Shown here in pieces: positions 7,422-13,117 of a stretch of 13,117 nt of DNA. Under the pieces are notes generated by a model. The model was given only the letters and a program-made list of their open reading frames with translations, ran no database searches and was not told the DNA's origin. The stretch spans positions 1 to 13,117 of the forward strand of contig SKNG01000068.1 of assembly GCA_007120685.1 (NCBI GenBank). The letters are read 5' to 3'. The stretch is from Paracoccaceae bacterium. GTDB taxonomy: Bacteria > Pseudomonadota > Alphaproteobacteria > Rhodobacterales > Rhodobacteraceae. Positions within the stretch are counted from its first letter, which is position 1, and the number at the start of each line of letters is the position of its first letter. The translations under genes and the position numbers were made by a program.

Positions 7422-8435
7422 ATGGCAGCGGGCGGGGACAGCACGGTTCTGAAGGTCAGGGGCCTGCGCGTGGAAATCGCCAGTGCCGCCGGGGTTATCC
7501 ATCCGGTCGATGACATCAGCCTGGATCTGCGGGCGGGCGAGACGCTGGGCCTGGTGGGGGAATCCGGCAGCGGCAAGTCGATGACCGGCCTGGCGCTGCT
7601 GCGCCTGTTGCCGCGGCCGGCGGCGCGCATCGTGGCTGGCCGGATCGAGCTTGACGGCACCGATCTGGTGCCCCTGTCCGAGGGCGCCATGCGCCGTATC
7701 CGCGGCCGCCGGATCGCGATGATCCTGCAGGATCCGCAGGCATCGCTGAACCCGGCCTTCACCATCGGCAACCAGCTTTTCGAGGCCCTGCGCGCCGGGG
7801 ACCGAAGCCCCCGCCAGGGGCTGCGCGCCCGTGCGGCCGGCCTGCTGCGCCTGCTCGGCTTGCCGGCGCCCGAGGAACGGCTGCAGGCCTATCCGCACCA
7901 GTTGAGCGGCGGCATGCGCCAGCGGGTGGTCGGTGCCATCGCGCTTGCCTCCGACCCGCAGGTCATCGTCGCCGACGAGCCGACGACGGCACTGGATCTG
8001 ACGATCCAGGCGCAATATCTGGCGCTGCTGGAGGATATCCAGAAACGCACCGGCGTGGCGATCCTGTTCATCACCCATGATTTCGGCGTCGTCGCCCGGC
8101 TGTGCCACCGGGTGGCAGTGATGTATGCCGGGCGCATCGTCGAACAGGGCGATGTGCGCGACATCTTCGACCGCCCCTCCCACCCCTATACCGCCGCGCT
8201 GATCCGCTCGGTGCCCAGCCTGACGGCGCGCGCGGCGCGGTTGCCGGCGATCGCGGGCCAGCCGCCGCCCCTGTCCGCCCTGCCCGCCGGGTGCAGCTTC
8301 GCGCCGCGCTGCGCGCATGCGCAGCCGCGGTGTTTGGCGCAGGCGCCGCCGGAACTGCCGGGCCGGGGCGGGGCCGAGAACAGGCATGTCGCGCGCTGCT
8401 GGCGGCTAGAGGATCCGTCATGGACCCCGGACTGA
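7422..8435 (+). CDS. ABC transporter ATP-binding protein, DppD/OppD type
   Basis: The 337-residue cytosolic ATPase powers the two permeases. Visible motifs: Walker A GESGSGKS (46-53), Q-loop Gln103 in ILQDPQASLNP, ABC signature LSGGMRQR (161-168), Walker B VIVADE with catalytic Glu186, and switch His219 in FITHD. The C-terminal extension RPSHPYTAALIRSVP and the cysteine set Cys291, Cys297, Cys304 and Cys326 form the oligopeptide-transporter C-terminal region; in some DppD proteins these cysteines hold an iron-sulphur cluster. The start ATG 7422 lies one base after the previous stop. An upstream in-frame codon at 7278 falls inside the permease gene and is rejected. It overlaps the next ATPase gene by 16 bp. 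All ATPase residues are intact, so it should be functional; it probably heterodimerises with the next protein. Confidence 0.95.
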   Translation: MAAGGDSTVLKVRGLRVEIASAAGVIHPVDDISLDLRAGETLGLVGESGSGKSMTGLALLRLLPRPAARIVAGRIELDGTDLVPLSEGAMRRIRGRRIAMILQDPQASLNPAFTIGNQLFEALRAGDRSPRQGLRARAAGLLRLLGLPAPEERLQAYPHQLSGGMRQRVVGAIALASDPQVIVADEPTTALDLTIQAQYLALLEDIQKRTGVAILFITHDFGVVARLCHRVAVMYAGRIVEQGDVRDIFDRPSHPYTAALIRSVPSLTARAARLPAIAGQPPPLSALPAGCSFAPRCAHAQPRCLAQAPPELPGRGGAENRHVARCWRLEDPSWTPD

Positions 8436-9433
8436 CCCCGCCGCGCGACCAGGCGGCGCTGCAGTTGCGGGCCGAGCGGCTGACGCGCCATTTCACCTTT
8501 GGGGGCGGGCTGATGGCGCGCGGCGCCGGGACGGTGCGCGCGCTGAGCGAGGTGGATTTCGAGCTGACAGCCGGGCAGACGCTGGCCATCGTCGGTGAAT
8601 CCGGCTGCGGCAAGAGCACGCTGGCCCGGCTGGTGCTGAACCTGGACCGGCCCACGGCGGGGCGCGTGCTGCTGAACGGTGAGGATATCCATGCCGCCAG
8701 GGGGCGCGCGCTGCGCCGGTTTCGCCGGCAGGTGCAGGCGGTGTTCCAGGACCCCTGGGCATCGCTGAACCCGCGCATGCGCGTGCGGGATCTGGTGGCC
8801 GAGCCGCTGGACATGCAGCACCGGCTGCCGCGTTCCGAACGCGAAGAGCGCGTGGCCCAGGTGCTGCAACGGGTAGGGATCGACCCGGCGCGCATGCATG
8901 CCTATCCGCATGAATTCTCTGGCGGGCAGCGTCAGCGCATCGCCATCGCCTCGGCGCTGATCTCGGACCCGAAGCTGATCGTGCTGGACGAGCCGGTCTC
9001 GGCGCTGGATGTCTCGATCCGCTCGCAGGTCATGAACCTGTTCAGGGACCTGCAGGAAGAGCGCGGCATCGCCTTTCTGCTCATCGCCCATGATCTGGCG
9101 ACCACGGCCTTTCTCGCGCACCGCATCGCGGTGATGTATCTGGGCCGGATTGTCGAACTGGGCCCGACCGAACAGATGGTCGCCGCCCCGGCGCATCCCT
9201 ACACGCGCAGCCTGTTCGGGGCCGCCCTGCCCGCGCATCCCGATGCGGGGCCGGGCGCGCCACCGCTTTCGGGCGAGATCCCCTCGCCGCTTGCCCAGCC
9301 GCCCGGCTGCGCCTTTCACACGCGCTGCCCGGCCCGAATCGGCCCCGTTTGCGACACCCAGCGCCCCGTGCCCACAAAGGTCGGCGCGGGATGGTCGGTC
9401 GAATGCCACCTGCATGCCGGCACGGAACCCTGA
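8420..9433 (+). CDS. ABC transporter ATP-binding protein, DppF/OppF type
   Basis: This is the second 337-residue ATPase of the importer. Motifs: Walker A GESGCGKS (59-66), Q-loop Gln110 in VFQDPWASLNPRM, signature FSGGQRQR (166-173), Walker B LIVLDE with Glu191, and His224 in IAHD. The DppF-type start is recognisable: an N-terminal strand, a loop with GGGLMARGAGTV, then ALSEVDFEL. The C terminus has the oligopeptide-transporter extension with Cys297, Cys303, Cys311 and Cys329. ATG 8420 has AGAGGA at 8408-8413, 6 bases upstream. It is the last gene of the plus-strand unit: its TGA (9431-9433) is only 9 bp from the stop of the convergent minus-strand operon, with no room for a dedicated terminator between them. 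The equal length of the two ATPases is a coincidence; their sequences differ clearly, so this is not a local duplication. Confidence 0.95.
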   Translation: MDPGLTPPRDQAALQLRAERLTRHFTFGGGLMARGAGTVRALSEVDFELTAGQTLAIVGESGCGKSTLARLVLNLDRPTAGRVLLNGEDIHAARGRALRRFRRQVQAVFQDPWASLNPRMRVRDLVAEPLDMQHRLPRSEREERVAQVLQRVGIDPARMHAYPHEFSGGQRQRIAIASALISDPKLIVLDEPVSALDVSIRSQVMNLFRDLQEERGIAFLLIAHDLATTAFLAHRIAVMYLGRIVELGPTEQMVAAPAHPYTRSLFGAALPAHPDAGPGAPPLSGEIPSPLAQPPGCAFHTRCPARIGPVCDTQRPVPTKVGAGWSVECHLHAGTEP

Positions 9434-9442
9434 GGCGCGCGG

Positions 9443-10159
9443 TCAGGCCACGCCGGGCGGCGCTGCGATATCGCAGAGCGATGCCATATGCCAGGCAAAG
9501 CACTGGTTGGAACTTAGCAGCGGCACGCCCAGTTCCTGCGAGAGCGGCCCCAGAATATCGAGCGTCCGCAGATTGGTGCAGGACAGGAAGATACCCTCAA
9601 GCGCGGCACGGCGGGCAAGCGCGCGGGCGGCCTCGGCGATGGACGCGGGGGCGATGCGGGCGACCCGGGCCTCGACTTCCTCGCCAAAGGACAGCGTATC
9701 GGGCACGGCGATCCCGGCACGCTCGAACGCCGCGCGGATCGGCTCGGCCACCGAGGCGATATAGGGCGACACGATGCCGATCCGGCCCAGCCCCAGCGCG
9801 CGGCACCGCGCCAGGGCCGCTGTCAGCGGGTCGGTGACGGCGCCTGTGGCGACATGGTCACTGACCAGCCCGCGCACCCGTTGGGCACCGATCAGCGTCG
9901 TCCCCGAGGTGCAGGCATAGCCCACGACATCCAGCGGAGCGGGCAACAGGCCGGCAGCGGCGGGCAGTGCGGCTTCCATCCGGGCGATGCTGTCCGGCGT
10001 CAGTTCGGCGCCCGATGGCACGCGGCTGACATGCAGCCTCGCGCGGTCCGGCCCGAACAGGCGGCGGAAATCCTGCTCGATGGTTTCATCGACCTGCAGC
10101 ACGATAAGCCCCAGACGCGGCAGGGTGTCTTCCTGCAGCTGATAGGGAAAGCCGCTCAT
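9443..10159 (-). CDS. Asp/Glu racemase-superfamily protein, EutA/maleate isomerase-like
   Basis: The 238-residue protein carries the two active-site cysteines of the superfamily, Cys83 in YACTSGTTLIG (81-91) and Cys194 in FLSCTNLRTL (191-200), plus a C-terminal VPLLSSNQCFAWHMA (212-226) typical of EutA, maleate isomerase and arylmalonate decarboxylase relatives. Such enzymes use one or both cysteines for cofactor-free proton transfer, racemisation, cis-trans isomerisation or decarboxylation of acidic substrates. Both cysteines are present, which favours racemase/isomerase over decarboxylase chemistry. EutA is a poorly understood member of ectoine utilisation operons, and this gene sits beside an M24 hydrolase as there. 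It is the last gene of the minus operon; its ATG overlaps the M24 stop (ATGA, 10156-10159), with GGAG about 10 bases upstream. The family is firm. Ectoine as substrate is not supported by the rest of the operon. Confidence 0.87.
   Translation of the reverse strand: MSGFPYQLQEDTLPRLGLIVLQVDETIEQDFRRLFGPDRARLHVSRVPSGAELTPDSIARMEAALPAAAGLLPAPLDVVGYACTSGTTLIGAQRVRGLVSDHVATGAVTDPLTAALARCRALGLGRIGIVSPYIASVAEPIRAAFERAGIAVPDTLSFGEEVEARVARIAPASIAEAARALARRAALEGIFLSCTNLRTLDILGPLSQELGVPLLSSNQCFAWHMASLCDIAAPPGVA
9463..9476. repeat. 14-bp palindrome inside the 3' end of the racemase-like gene
   Basis: CTGCGAT is followed directly by its reverse complement ATCGCAG. It lies 30-43 bp past the stop of the plus-strand transporter operon and within the last codons of the convergent gene. 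In RNA from either strand it can form a 5-bp stem with a 4-base loop, and a longer imperfect stem using CGCT (9461-9464) and AGCG (9477-9480). It could help end either convergent transcript, but it lacks a T-run and its sequence is also constrained by coding. Confidence 0.35.
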
Positions 10160-11322
10160 GCCCTGATCTCCGGCAGATCGGCAGGCGCGCGGGGCGACAG
10201 CAGTTCCGCGCCATGCTCACGCAGCACGATGTTTTCCTCATGCACGATGATCCGCCCCGCGCCCGTCATACAACCCGGCTCCAGCGTCAGCACCATGCCC
10301 GCGCGCAGCACGGTATCATCCAGCGGCGTGAACGAGGGCCATTCGGTCAGCGTGACCCCCAGCCCGTGCCCCAGCCTGCCGCCCGAGGGCGTGGCGCCCT
10401 GTTTCCGCAGTCTGGCGCAGAGCAATTGATGCACGTCGCGGGCGCGCATGCCGGGGCACAGGGCGGCGAGCGTATCCTCGGTTGCCTGCCAGAGCGCGGC
10501 ATGGGCGCGGCGGGCGGTGTCGGACGCCGGCCCGATGGCGAAGTTGCGGTCGAAATCGCAGAAATAGCCCTGTTTCACCGCGCCCGTGTCCAGCATCAGC
10601 ACATCGCCGCGCCGCAGGGGCCGCGGGCCGGCGGGCGAGATGACATCACCATAGCCATCCGGCCCCGCACCGCCGGCGACATAGCTGACCCAATCCGCCC
10701 CCTCGGCCAGAAGCGCGATCTGGAAATCGCCGAAGACATCGGCCAGCGGTCGCGCTTCGGCCGCGAATTCCGGCACACGGTCGAAGGCGCGGCCCGCGAT
10801 GGCGCAGATGTCACGGATGCAGGCGATCTCGGCTTCGGATTTCACCTCGCGCACGCGTCGGATGCAGTCGGTCGCATCGACCAGGCGGCGCGGCGCCAGC
10901 CGGTCGCGCAGCGCCTCGTAATCCGCCAGCGGCATGCGCAGATGCGTCTCTGCCCCCATCGGCAGGCCGATACTGCCCGGTGTGGGCACCGCTTCGGCCA
11001 GGGCCTCGGCCAGCAGGCCGATGCCATCGTCGCGCGGGTCAGGCGCGTCCCATGTGCGGATATCGCGCAGCCAGGTCCGGCGCATCAGATCCGCCCCGAT
11101 GGAGGGGATCACCGCAACGGGGTCGCCCATTTGCGGCACCACCACGAACCAGGGCCGCGCGGGGCTTTCCCAGAACCGGGTCAGAAAGCCGGTGGCGTAG
11201 AAGACATCGGCTGGCGTGGTCAGCAAGAGCGCGGCCAGCCCCTGCGCGGCCATGCCCGCCTGCAGCCGCGCCACGCGGCCCTGATATTCCTCTGCCGGGA
11301 AGATCGGCGCGCCGTCAGCCAT
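10156..11322 (-). CDS. M24-family metallohydrolase (Xaa-Pro peptidase/creatinase/ectoine hydrolase fold)
   Basis: The 388-residue protein has a creatinase-type N-terminal domain (about 1-155) and an M24 pita-bread catalytic domain (about 160-375). The five metal ligands are all present: Asp245 (LDTGAV), Asp256 (FCDFDRN, eleven residues on as in PepP), His319 (GHGLG), Glu348 (LTLEPG) and Glu362 (HEEN). It should therefore be an active two-metal hydrolase cutting a C-N bond. The family spans Xaa-Pro dipeptidase, creatinase and ectoine hydrolase (DoeA/EutD), and I cannot separate these by eye; the neighbouring EutA-like gene leans toward a small-molecule amide or amidine hydrolase rather than a general peptidase. 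No signal peptide is seen, so it is cytosolic. It overlaps the PLP-enzyme gene by 8 bp and the racemase-like gene by 4 bp. ATG 11322 has GAAGGG about 7 bases upstream. Confidence 0.9.
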   Translation of the reverse strand: MADGAPIFPAEEYQGRVARLQAGMAAQGLAALLLTTPADVFYATGFLTRFWESPARPWFVVVPQMGDPVAVIPSIGADLMRRTWLRDIRTWDAPDPRDDGIGLLAEALAEAVPTPGSIGLPMGAETHLRMPLADYEALRDRLAPRRLVDATDCIRRVREVKSEAEIACIRDICAIAGRAFDRVPEFAAEARPLADVFGDFQIALLAEGADWVSYVAGGAGPDGYGDVISPAGPRPLRRGDVLMLDTGAVKQGYFCDFDRNFAIGPASDTARRAHAALWQATEDTLAALCPGMRARDVHQLLCARLRKQGATPSGGRLGHGLGVTLTEWPSFTPLDDTVLRAGMVLTLEPGCMTGAGRIIVHEENIVLREHGAELLSPRAPADLPEIRA

Positions 11323-12358
11323 CCTCCGGCCCTTCGCTGAGAATGGCCATCACGCGGGCCTCGCGCGGCAGATCCAGCCCCGCCAGCAGCGCGGCAACCC
11401 CCGCCGCGCCGGATGGGGTGGTGGGCAGGCCATGCGCGGCCAGCAGATCGACCGCGCGCTGCGCCTCGGCCTCGGAAACGGTGACGAAGGCATCGGCATC
11501 GCGCGCCAGACCGTTCAGCGCGATCATCGAGGGCGTCTTGCAGTCCAGCCGCCCCATGCAGGACACCGGCCCCCTGGTCTGCGTCAGCCGGCCCGCGGCA
11601 ATGCTGTCGATCAGGGCCGGGGCGGCTTCGGGCTCGACCACGACGATCTGCGGGCCGTCGCCCCAGACCCGGCGCGCATGGGCCGCCACTGCCGCCGCCA
11701 GACCGCCGACCCCGGCCTGAAGCAGGATATGGCTGGGGGGCCGGTCGATCTGGGCCGCAGCCTCGGCGGCGAGTTGCAGATAGCCTTCCATCACGCCCAG
11801 GGGCAGTTCGGTGTAGCCAGGCCAGGAACAGTCCGACAGAAGCGTCCAGCCCTTGTCCCTGGCGGCGCTGGCGGCGGCCTGCATGCTGGCCTCGTAATCG
11901 GCGCCGGCGCGCATCACCTCGGCCCCCTTTGCCCGCAGGCGGGCGGCAAAGGCGTCGGGCACGGTCTGCGCCAGAACGATCACTGCGCGGGCGCCGAAAA
12001 GCCGCGCGCCGGCGGCCACGGACAGCCCGTGATTGCCCGCGCTGGCGGTCACATAGACCCGGCCGCGCAGCGCCTGGCGCAGGTCAGGGGCCTGTGTCGC
12101 CGCTGCCTCGCGCGCGATGGCGTGGGCGGCGCCGAGCGCCTTGAAACTGCCCAGCCCCATACGCGCGCGTTCATCCTTCAGCCAAAGCTGGCCAACCCCG
12201 GTTTCGGCCGCCAGCGCTGGATGATGGCGCAGCGGCGTCGGCGCATGGGCCGGACAGCGCTGCAACAGCTCAGCAACATCGCGCGCATCGGCGAGCGGGA
12301 AATGTTCTGCATCCGCCAGCCCCCGCCCGCGCCAGGGATTGTTCAACACCCGCGCCAT
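11315..12358 (-). CDS. PLP-dependent lyase resembling diaminopropionate ammonia-lyase
   Basis: The 347-residue fold-type II PLP enzyme has the PLP lysine at about Lys73 in GLGSFKALGA, the cofactor-phosphate motif TASAGNHG (105-112), the Gly-rich loop QAGVGGLAAA (214-223), and a pyridine-nitrogen Ser in TTPSGAAG. Two stretches point to the 2,3-diaminopropionate ammonia-lyase branch rather than threonine dehydratase: LLSDCSWPGYTELPLGVMEG (173-192) and CMGRLDCKTPSMIALNGLA. The characterised E. coli enzyme turns 2,3-diaminopropionate into pyruvate and ammonia and is about 400 residues long, so this one is shorter; other beta-elimination substrates are possible. ATG 12358 is preferred, with GGGG about 6 bases upstream; a GTG at 12364 would add two residues. 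It is the first gene of the minus operon and overlaps the M24 gene by 8 bp. It probably performs the deaminating step that yields usable carbon and nitrogen. Confidence 0.85.
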   Translation of the reverse strand: MARVLNNPWRGRGLADAEHFPLADARDVAELLQRCPAHAPTPLRHHPALAAETGVGQLWLKDERARMGLGSFKALGAAHAIAREAAATQAPDLRQALRGRVYVTASAGNHGLSVAAGARLFGARAVIVLAQTVPDAFAARLRAKGAEVMRAGADYEASMQAAASAARDKGWTLLSDCSWPGYTELPLGVMEGYLQLAAEAAAQIDRPPSHILLQAGVGGLAAAVAAHARRVWGDGPQIVVVEPEAAPALIDSIAAGRLTQTRGPVSCMGRLDCKTPSMIALNGLARDADAFVTVSEAEAQRAVDLLAAHGLPTTPSGAAGVAALLAGLDLPREARVMAILSEGPEDG

Positions 12359-12452
12359 CCACACCCCGATCCCGATGTGCCCAGACTAACCCCGACGGGA
12401 ACCGCCGGACAGACATTTCGGGCTGCGTTTCCGCTGTTCGCGGATAATTTCG

Positions 12453-12464
12453 GCCTGTTCAGGC
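12453..12464 (-). promoter_or_regulatory. Palindromic candidate operator upstream of the catabolic operon
   Basis: GCCTG TT CAGGC is a perfect inverted repeat (read on the plus strand) about 95-105 bp before the PLP-enzyme start. It lies within the most AT-rich part of the gap and between weak -35- and -10-like elements read on the minus strand. An outer imperfect pair (TTCGGC 12449-12454 and GCCGAA 12473-12478) surrounds it. This suits a dimeric regulator site, but no similar site was seen in front of the plus-strand operon, so sharing of the local GntR regulator is not supported. Confidence 0.3.
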
Positions 12465-12517
12465 AGTTTTCAGCCGAATGCCGCGCGCATCATGCCGACC
12501 TGGATCGTTTCGCTGCC

Positions 12518-12532
12518 GGCATCCCGGATGCC
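12518..12532 (-). terminator. Weak hairpin, possible end of the channel transcript
   Basis: GGCATC (12518-12523) and GATGCC (12527-12532) form a perfect 6-bp stem with a 3-base loop, about 75 bp after the MscS stop on the minus strand. A second 5-bp hairpin (12593-12607) lies directly next to that stop. Neither is followed by a T-run on the minus strand, so intrinsic termination is doubtful and some read-through into the catabolic operon is possible. Confidence 0.25.
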
Positions 12533-12607
12533 CTGCAACCCTAACGCCCGCGCCACGATAGAGGCGCTTTCCCGACAGTTCGGCCTGACCTACGGGTGCT
12601 CAACCCG

Positions 12608-13117
12608 CTACTCTTTCGCGCGCTCAGAATCGGCATATTCGGCGGCATCGACGCGGAATTCGGGCGGCGGCGCGGCGGGCTCGGGCGCGGCTTCCGCCCC
12701 ATCCGCGGCGTGCTGCTTGCCGGCCTGCTGCTCGATGGCGCGGCGCAGGTGAAGGGGCGGCGCGGTGCCGTCCTTGCCCTGACCCATGTAGACCGTCATG
12801 TGCGGGAAGGGGATTTCCACGCCGGCCTCGTCCAGCACATGCTTGACGATCTCGTTATAGGCCCGCCCGATCGCCCATTGCATGCCCGGCACCGTCTTGA
12901 TCCGGCCGCGCACGGTCACGGACGAGTCGCCCAGTTCCGCCACGCCGTGGATCTCGAATTCGCCGATGATGTGCTCGCCATGCTCGCTGGCCTGCAGGAT
13001 GTCGAAAGCCTTCTGCATCAGGTCCTTCACCTGCGCCACATCCTCGCGATAGGCGACGCCCACATTGGCGACGTGATAGCCGAAACCCTTCATGAAGTTC
13101 GACACCATATCGACCGA
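12608..13117 (-). CDS. MscS-family mechanosensitive channel, N-terminal part outside window
   Basis: The frame is open to the window edge at 13117 and ends at TAG (complement of 12608-12610), leaving 169 C-terminal residues. The sequence matches the cytosolic vestibule of MscS channels: a beta-domain end (SVDMVSNF), then an alpha/beta domain with YHVANVGVAYREDVAQVKDLM, GEFEIHGVAELGDSSVTVRGR, and AYNEIVKHVLDEAGVEIPFP followed by MTVYM. The pore helices lie outside the window. A hydrophilic Ala/Pro/Glu-rich tail of about 45 residues extends past the usual end of the fold; its sequence suggests disorder. The ATG at 13108 is internal, not the start. These channels release solutes on hypo-osmotic shock. 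The gene lies upstream of the catabolic operon on the same strand, separated by 250 bp. Confidence 0.9.
   Translation of the reverse strand, partial: SVDMVSNFMKGFGYHVANVGVAYREDVAQVKDLMQKAFDILQASEHGEHIIGEFEIHGVAELGDSSVTVRGRIKTVPGMQWAIGRAYNEIVKHVLDEAGVEIPFPHMTVYMGQGKDGTAPPLHLRRAIEQQAGKQHAADGAEAAPEPAAPPPEFRVDAAEYADSERAKE

Larger units (their letters stand above)
12359..12607. other. Intergenic region upstream of the minus-strand catabolic operon
   Basis: This 249-bp stretch separates the channel gene (stop at 12608) from the PLP-enzyme gene, both on the minus strand, and contains no convincing gene. It must hold either the promoter of the catabolic operon or read-through from the channel gene. 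It contains a 12-bp palindrome (12453-12464), a perfect 6-bp hairpin with a 3-base loop (12518-12532), a 5-bp hairpin directly after the channel stop (12593-12607), and a 9-bp direct repeat TTCGGCCTG at 12449-12457 and 12579-12587. On the minus strand, CTGAAA then a 17-base gap then AATTAT-like sequence flanks the palindrome and could be a weak -35/-10 pair. Confidence 0.5.

Noticed and set aside
7422..9433. Tandem duplication of the ATPase gene (both 1014 bp)
   Set aside because: Outside the shared ABC motifs the sequences differ, and they match the separate DppD and DppF types, so this is an ordinary ancient pair.
9443..12358. Calling the trio a complete ectoine utilisation operon
   Set aside because: eutC, eutE and the ehu transporter are not present, and the PLP enzyme looks like diaminopropionate ammonia-lyase rather than EutB.

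Overview
The window is GC-rich DNA from an alphaproteobacterium, most likely Rhodobacterales (Paracoccus/Rhodobacter-like). This rests on strong GC bias at third codon positions, tightly overlapping genes, and protein families common in that order. No tRNA, rRNA, insertion sequence, CRISPR array or phage gene is visible, and base composition looks even throughout, so nothing suggests recent transfer.

Layout. (1) 1-1032, plus strand: the 3' part of a glutamine-synthetase-fold ligase that lacks the adenylylation motif, followed by two adjacent stem-loops; the second (1142-1166) looks like an intrinsic terminator. (2) 1418-9433, plus strand: a seven-gene unit. It encodes a GntR/UTRA regulator, an FGGY-family sugar kinase, a secreted family-5 solute-binding protein, two DppB/DppC-type permeases and two DppD/DppF-type ATPases. 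Most junctions overlap or nearly touch; the exception is around the binding-protein gene, which has its own strong ribosome-binding site and a strong RNA hairpin after it. (3) 9443-12358, minus strand: a tightly overlapping three-gene operon that converges on the transporter operon with only 9 bp between stop codons. In transcription order it encodes a PLP enzyme resembling diaminopropionate ammonia-lyase, an M24 (creatinase/Xaa-Pro peptidase/ectoine hydrolase-fold) metallohydrolase, and a two-cysteine Asp/Glu racemase-superfamily protein resembling EutA/maleate isomerase. (4) 12608-13117, minus strand: the C-terminal part of an MscS-type mechanosensitive channel, running off the window.

Reading as a whole. 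The transporter, kinase and regulator look like an inducible uptake and phosphorylation system. The opposite operon looks like a nitrogen-compound breakdown module: hydrolase, racemase/isomerase and ammonia-lyase. The trio shares two family types (EutA-like and M24/EutD-like) with ectoine utilisation operons, but the PLP enzyme is of diaminopropionate-lyase rather than EutB type, and no ectoine transporter (Ehu), eutC or eutE is present. An inferred, untested model is that the locus imports and degrades a small nitrogenous compound, possibly a diamino-acid derivative or an amino-acid/sugar conjugate. The substrate cannot be read from the sequence.
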